DNA of 7,137 nucleotides, taken from assembly GCA_017998195.1 (NCBI GenBank), contig JAGODN010000126.1:1-7137 (forward strand). Reading direction: 5' to 3'. Below are positions 4,246 to 7,137 of the stretch, in pieces; position 1 is the stretch's first letter, and every line of letters begins with the position of its first letter. Position numbers and translations under genes: made by a program. The notes below the pieces were generated by a model. That model did not search any database. It was not told where the DNA came from and was given only the letters and a program-made list of their open reading frames with translations. The DNA is from Desulfobulbus sp. Lineage in GTDB: Bacteria; Desulfobacterota; Desulfobulbia; Desulfobulbales; Desulfobulbaceae.

Positions 4246-6669
4246 ATGATCGCGCGCTGCCTTATCATCGCCACGCTGGTTCTCGCTGTCAACCTGTTTT
4301 CCGGGACAGCGACGCGCGCCGGCTCGGTGCTCACCGGCATCAGCCGCAGCGACGAGCCGGCCAGGGTGCAGCTGTTCCTGCGCTTCGACCGGTTGCCCGG
4401 CTACACCGCCGCCACCCGCGGGCGCCGCATCGACCTGAACCTGGCGGACACGGTCCTGGCCGACTCGCTGGTACTGCCGCCCGCCGACGACCGGCTGATC
4501 AGGCTGACCCACCGCCGCGAGGGCGACACCACCGTGCTGTCCCTGTATTTCCGCTACCCGCCGCAGAAAATGGACCTGACCGGCAAACAGGAAACCGCCA
4601 CCCTGCTGCTCGACATCTTCACCGGCAACCCGCTGTCCGCGCGCTATCCGGAACTCGTCACCCAGCTGCACGGGGTCAGCGTGGTCGAACGGACCCCCTC
4701 CGATGTCCTCGACCCGCGGGTCGCCTCGCGCTACCGCGGCGACTGGCTGCAGGTGTTTCATCACTATGAATCCGCGCTGACCATCCAGGCCCCGCCCCGG
4801 CTGCTGCTGCCGCCCTTTCCGCTGGCCGCGGCCCTGAAACCGCCCCTGGACGCGGACACCTGGCTGCCGGCGGAGATCCGGGCCATGGCCGCCGGCGACC
4901 AGTGGAACCAGATGCAGCGGCCCCTGCGCCAGCTGCTGGCCGGCCAGGCCGCCGAACGGCGCAAGGAACGGCTGCTGCTCACCTGGGCCGAGGCCATGGT
5001 GCGGGCGGGCAATTTCCAGGAGGCGCGCCCCCTGCTCGAGCGGATCGCCATCGAGTACACCGGCGCGCCCCTGGCCGACCTGGCCGCCTTTCTCGGGGCC
5101 TTTGTCCAGGCCGTGCGCGGCGAGCACCAGCAGTCTTTCCACGAACTGGAAACCCTCACCGAAAAACTCGCCGTGAGCACGCCCTTTGCCGGCTCGCTGT
5201 CCATGCTGCTCGCCGAGCTGGCCCTGGCCGGCAACCGACCCGGGGAGGCGGCCCGGCTCCTCGGCGAGGCGGCGGTGGTGCGCGAGGACGCGCTCGCGCC
5301 CCTGCGCCAGCTGCGCGCGGCCGACCTGCTCGCCGTGAGGCGAAGCGACACGGCCCTGGCCGCCTACCGGGAGCTGGCCGGACGCTCGCAACTGATCGAC
5401 ACGGACCCCATGTCGCTCGCCCATTTCGCCGGCCTGCTCTACGCCGCCGGTGAGTATGCGCCCGCGGCCGAGCGCTACCGGCAGCTCGCCGACCAGCTGG
5501 CGAGCGACCAGCTCAAGGGACTGGCCCTGTTCCGCCAGGCCATGTGCCGGCTGCACCTGAGTGCCACCGACACCACCCTGCGCCTTGACCTCCTGCAGGT
5601 GCAGGAGGCCTTTGCCGCCACCGAGGGCGGTGTCCGCGCCCGCATGAAACACACCGACCTGGAGTACGCCGCCGGCCGCCTGCCGCCCGGCGAGGCGGCC
5701 GCCACCTACGGCGAACTGGCCCGCACCGCGCCCGTGGTGGCGCTGCGCCAGGAGGCCGCGTTCAAGCTCGCCCTGGTCACCGCCCGCATGGGCGATCACG
5801 CGGCCAGCGTGGACCAGCTGATGACCATGCGGCGCGAGTTCCGCTCGGGCGAGCTGCGCACCGAGGCCGCGGCCCTGTTGCTCGAACAGCTGCCCGGGCT
5901 GCTCGGCGACCTGGTGGAGCGCAAGGAATACCTGCGCGCCCTGGTGCTCGCCAGCCAGAACCGCGCCTTCTTCGCCCGCGGCTGGCTGGACTCGGCCCTG
6001 CTCCTGGACATGGCCCGCGCCTACGCCGAACTCGGCCTCACCGCTGAGGCGGCCCAGACCTACCGCTACCTGTACGAGGTCTCCACCGAGGCCGACCGGG
6101 AGCGGATCCACCTGCCGCTCGTCCAGGCGCTGTTCGCCGCCGGCGAGTTCCTGCAGGTGGAGGAGTTCGCGGACCGCTACCTGGTGCGCCACCCCGGGGG
6201 CGGCGACACGGCGGCCATGGTCCTCTTCAAGGTGCGCGCCCTCTACGAAAGCGGCCAGTTCGACCGCGCCCTGGCCGTGCTCACCGCCAGGGAGACGGCA
6301 CGCACAACGGAACTCGACCTGGTGCGGGCGCGCATCCACCATGACCGGCGCCAGTGGCCCGAGGTGATCGAACTGCTCTCCCGGCCGGAGCTGGCCGGGC
6401 GGCTCGACGACGACACCACCCTGATGCTTGCCGAGGCCCTGTTCCAGGAGAAGGACGACGACCGGGCCAGGGTCCTGTTCAGCGAACTGACCACAGGGGC
6501 CGGCCGGAGCGAACAGGCCTGGTTCCGGCTGGCCCAGCTCGAACTGCGCCGAAACAACACACAAGCCGCCCTTAACCTGTTCCGGAAACTGGCCGAAGAA
6601 GGAAAAGACCCCCTGTGGACCAGGCTCGCCCGCGAGGAAGCGGCGATCCTGCACCTCAAGCCCCTGTGA
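4246..6669 (+). CDS. Exported TPR-repeat protein with AMIN-like N-terminal domain, flagellar operon
   Basis: From ATG 4246 the protein has 807 residues. This start puts a standard signal peptide at the N terminus: MIAR, hydrophobic CLIIATLVLAVNLFSG, then TATRA with likely cleavage after Ala25 and no lipobox. ATG 4195 would add 17 residues and lies within about five bases of the predicted sigma-54 transcription start; neither start has a clear Shine-Dalgarno. Residues about 31-127 form a beta-rich stretch (RVQLFLRFD…GRRIDLNLAD…LSLYFRYP…LLLDIF) that resembles AMIN domains, which bind cell wall or secretin partners; this is tentative. From about 190 to the end it is alpha-helical with repeated TPR-like units, for example AEAMVRAGNFQEARPLLERI, AGLLYAAGEYAPAAERYRQL, ARAYAELGLTAEAAQTYRYL and ALYESGQFDRALAVL. 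The product should be periplasmic. Position behind a -24/-12 promoter and 34 bases before flgB suggests a flagellar assembly or motor accessory role, perhaps like the periplasmic TPR protein PflA of campylobacteria. That role is inference. Confidence 0.85.
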   Translation: MIARCLIIATLVLAVNLFSGTATRAGSVLTGISRSDEPARVQLFLRFDRLPGYTAATRGRRIDLNLADTVLADSLVLPPADDRLIRLTHRREGDTTVLSLYFRYPPQKMDLTGKQETATLLLDIFTGNPLSARYPELVTQLHGVSVVERTPSDVLDPRVASRYRGDWLQVFHHYESALTIQAPPRLLLPPFPLAAALKPPLDADTWLPAEIRAMAAGDQWNQMQRPLRQLLAGQAAERRKERLLLTWAEAMVRAGNFQEARPLLERIAIEYTGAPLADLAAFLGAFVQAVRGEHQQSFHELETLTEKLAVSTPFAGSLSMLLAELALAGNRPGEAARLLGEAAVVREDALAPLRQLRAADLLAVRRSDTALAAYRELAGRSQLIDTDPMSLAHFAGLLYAAGEYAPAAERYRQLADQLASDQLKGLALFRQAMCRLHLSATDTTLRLDLLQVQEAFAATEGGVRARMKHTDLEYAAGRLPPGEAAATYGELARTAPVVALRQEAAFKLALVTARMGDHAASVDQLMTMRREFRSGELRTEAAALLLEQLPGLLGDLVERKEYLRALVLASQNRAFFARGWLDSALLLDMARAYAELGLTAEAAQTYRYLYEVSTEADRERIHLPLVQALFAAGEFLQVEEFADRYLVRHPGGGDTAAMVLFKVRALYESGQFDRALAVLTARETARTTELDLVRARIHHDRRQWPEVIELLSRPELAGRLDDDTTLMLAEALFQEKDDDRARVLFSELTTGAGRSEQAWFRLAQLELRRNNTQAALNLFRKLAEEGKDPLWTRLAREEAAILHLKPL

Positions 6670-6672
6670 CCC

Positions 6673-6686
6673 CCCTGCGCGCAGGG
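6673..6686. repeat. 14-base perfect palindrome before flgB
   Basis: CCCTGCGCGCAGGG lies four bases after the TPR gene's stop and ahead of the flgB ribosome binding site. It can form a short stem (5 bp with a 4-base loop). No T-run follows, so it is not a convincing terminator. It could tune flgB translation or stabilise mRNA ends. Confidence 0.5.
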
Positions 6687-6692
6687 CAACTC

Positions 6693-6697
6693 GGAGG
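6693..6697 (+). promoter_or_regulatory. flgB ribosome binding site
   Basis: GGAGG lies six bases before ATG 6704, an ideal Shine-Dalgarno. It fixes the flgB start and contrasts with the weak initiation region of the upstream TPR gene, so flgB may be translated more strongly from the shared transcript. Confidence 0.8.
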
Positions 6698-6703
6698 ACT
6701 CTC

Positions 6704-7117
6704 ATGCCGTCCATCCAGCAGTTCGACACCACCATGCACCTGCTCCACAAGGTGCTCGACCTTCGCGCCAAAAACCAGGAAGTGATCGCCGCCAACATCG
6801 CCAATGCCGAGACCCCGGGCTACGCGGCCCGGACCTTCAGCTTCGAGCAGGAACTGCACAGCGCCCTCGGCAAGGGTGATCTGCGACCGGTGACCAGTCA
6901 CCCGAACCACCTGCCGCTGGCGCCCTCGGGCCTCGACCAGGTGCAGGGCACGCTCACCAGCCAGCGGGACACCACCGGGCTTGGCGATGAAAACAGCGTG
7001 AGCACGGACCAGGAGATGATCCGCCTGAGCGAGAACCAGCTCCTCTACGAGGCCGCGGTGACCATGCCCCACAAGAAACTGAGCCTGCCCAAGTACGGTA
7101 CCAACGGTGGCCCGTAA
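6704..7117 (+). CDS. flgB: Flagellar basal-body proximal rod protein FlgB
   Basis: The protein has 137 residues, the usual size for FlgB, and is complete (TAA stop). The N-terminal rod signature is clear: LDLRAKNQEVIAANIANAETPGY (residues 18-40), with the Asn-Ile-Ala-Asn core and TPGY. The C-terminal half carries the family's other mark, an Asn-Ser-Val then D-x-EM-x-RL-x-ENQLLYEAA helix, which packs against the N-terminal helix in rod proteins. FlgB forms the base of the rod next to the MS ring (FliF) and FliE and is exported by the flagellar type III system without a cleaved signal peptide, and none is seen here. It follows the TPR gene by 34 bases on the same strand with a strong GGAGG, so the two are probably co-transcribed. 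flgC and fliE usually come next, but the window ends 20 bases later. Confidence 0.97.
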   Translation: MPSIQQFDTTMHLLHKVLDLRAKNQEVIAANIANAETPGYAARTFSFEQELHSALGKGDLRPVTSHPNHLPLAPSGLDQVQGTLTSQRDTTGLGDENSVSTDQEMIRLSENQLLYEAAVTMPHKKLSLPKYGTNGGP

Positions 7118-7137
7118 TTTGCTTACCCTCCCAGAGA

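Noticed and set aside
5589..5608. 9-bp inverted repeat CCTCCTGCA-GG-TGCAGGAGG inside the TPR gene
   Set aside because: It falls in ordinary Leu-Leu-Gln-Val-Gln-Glu codons, so codon use explains it; no context suggests regulation.
3739..6804. Very long minus-strand open frame (about 1021 codons) antisense to the TPR gene
   Set aside because: It overlaps the CheA-like, TPR and flgB genes in the wrong strand or frame. Its product is Gly/Gln/Arg/His-rich with no recognisable domain. In G+C-rich coding DNA such stop-free shadow frames are expected.

Overview
This G+C-rich bacterial window is a flagellar gene neighbourhood. It ends with a complete flgB (proximal rod protein). It begins with the 3' end of a sigma-54 activator whose Fis-type helix-turn-helix tail resembles FlrC/FlbD/FleQ-class flagellar regulators and related deltaproteobacterial activators. 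That tail, the presence of CheX-like and CheA-like proteins, and the base composition point to a Desulfobacterota-type (former Deltaproteobacteria) organism. This placement is inference, not proof.

Layout, left to right. (1) 1-363, plus: sigma-54 activator C-terminus, cut by the window edge. (2) 370-2121, minus: a 583-residue protein with two tandem CheX/CheC-like domains and a C-terminal receiver-like domain. (3) 2122-2242: a spacer holding a good sigma-28 (FliA)-type promoter reading into gene 2. (4) 2243-4006, minus: a 587-residue CheA-like protein with two Hpt-like domains, a pair of MshEN-like motifs, a dimerisation region and an ATPase domain, but no CheW-like P5 domain. (5) About 4007-4245: a divergent intergenic region with a perfect 20-bp inverted repeat directly beside a sigma-54 (-24/-12) promoter reading right. 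(6) 4246-6669, plus: an exported 807-residue protein with an AMIN-like N-terminal domain followed by TPR-like helical repeats. (7) 6704-7117, plus: flgB with a strong ribosome binding site, probably in one operon with gene 6.

The most striking point is that genes 2 and 4 look like a chemosensory kinase/phosphatase/receiver set in which most phosphotransfer residues are lost. Both Hpt-like domains lack the phospho-histidine (Glu54 and Gly195 sit there). The ATP-lid G2 box is eroded. Both CheX-like domains lack parts of the D-x3-E-x2-N signature. The receiver lacks the acceptor Asp (Val), the switch Thr (Ala) and the conserved Lys (Thr). The ATP-binding N and G1 boxes and the MshEN-like motifs are kept. 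I infer a non-phosphorylating scaffold or nucleotide-sensing module, perhaps reading c-di-GMP, tied to the flagellar regulon by the sigma-28 promoter. The exported TPR protein, co-transcribed with flgB under sigma-54, is a candidate periplasmic flagellar accessory or scaffold protein.
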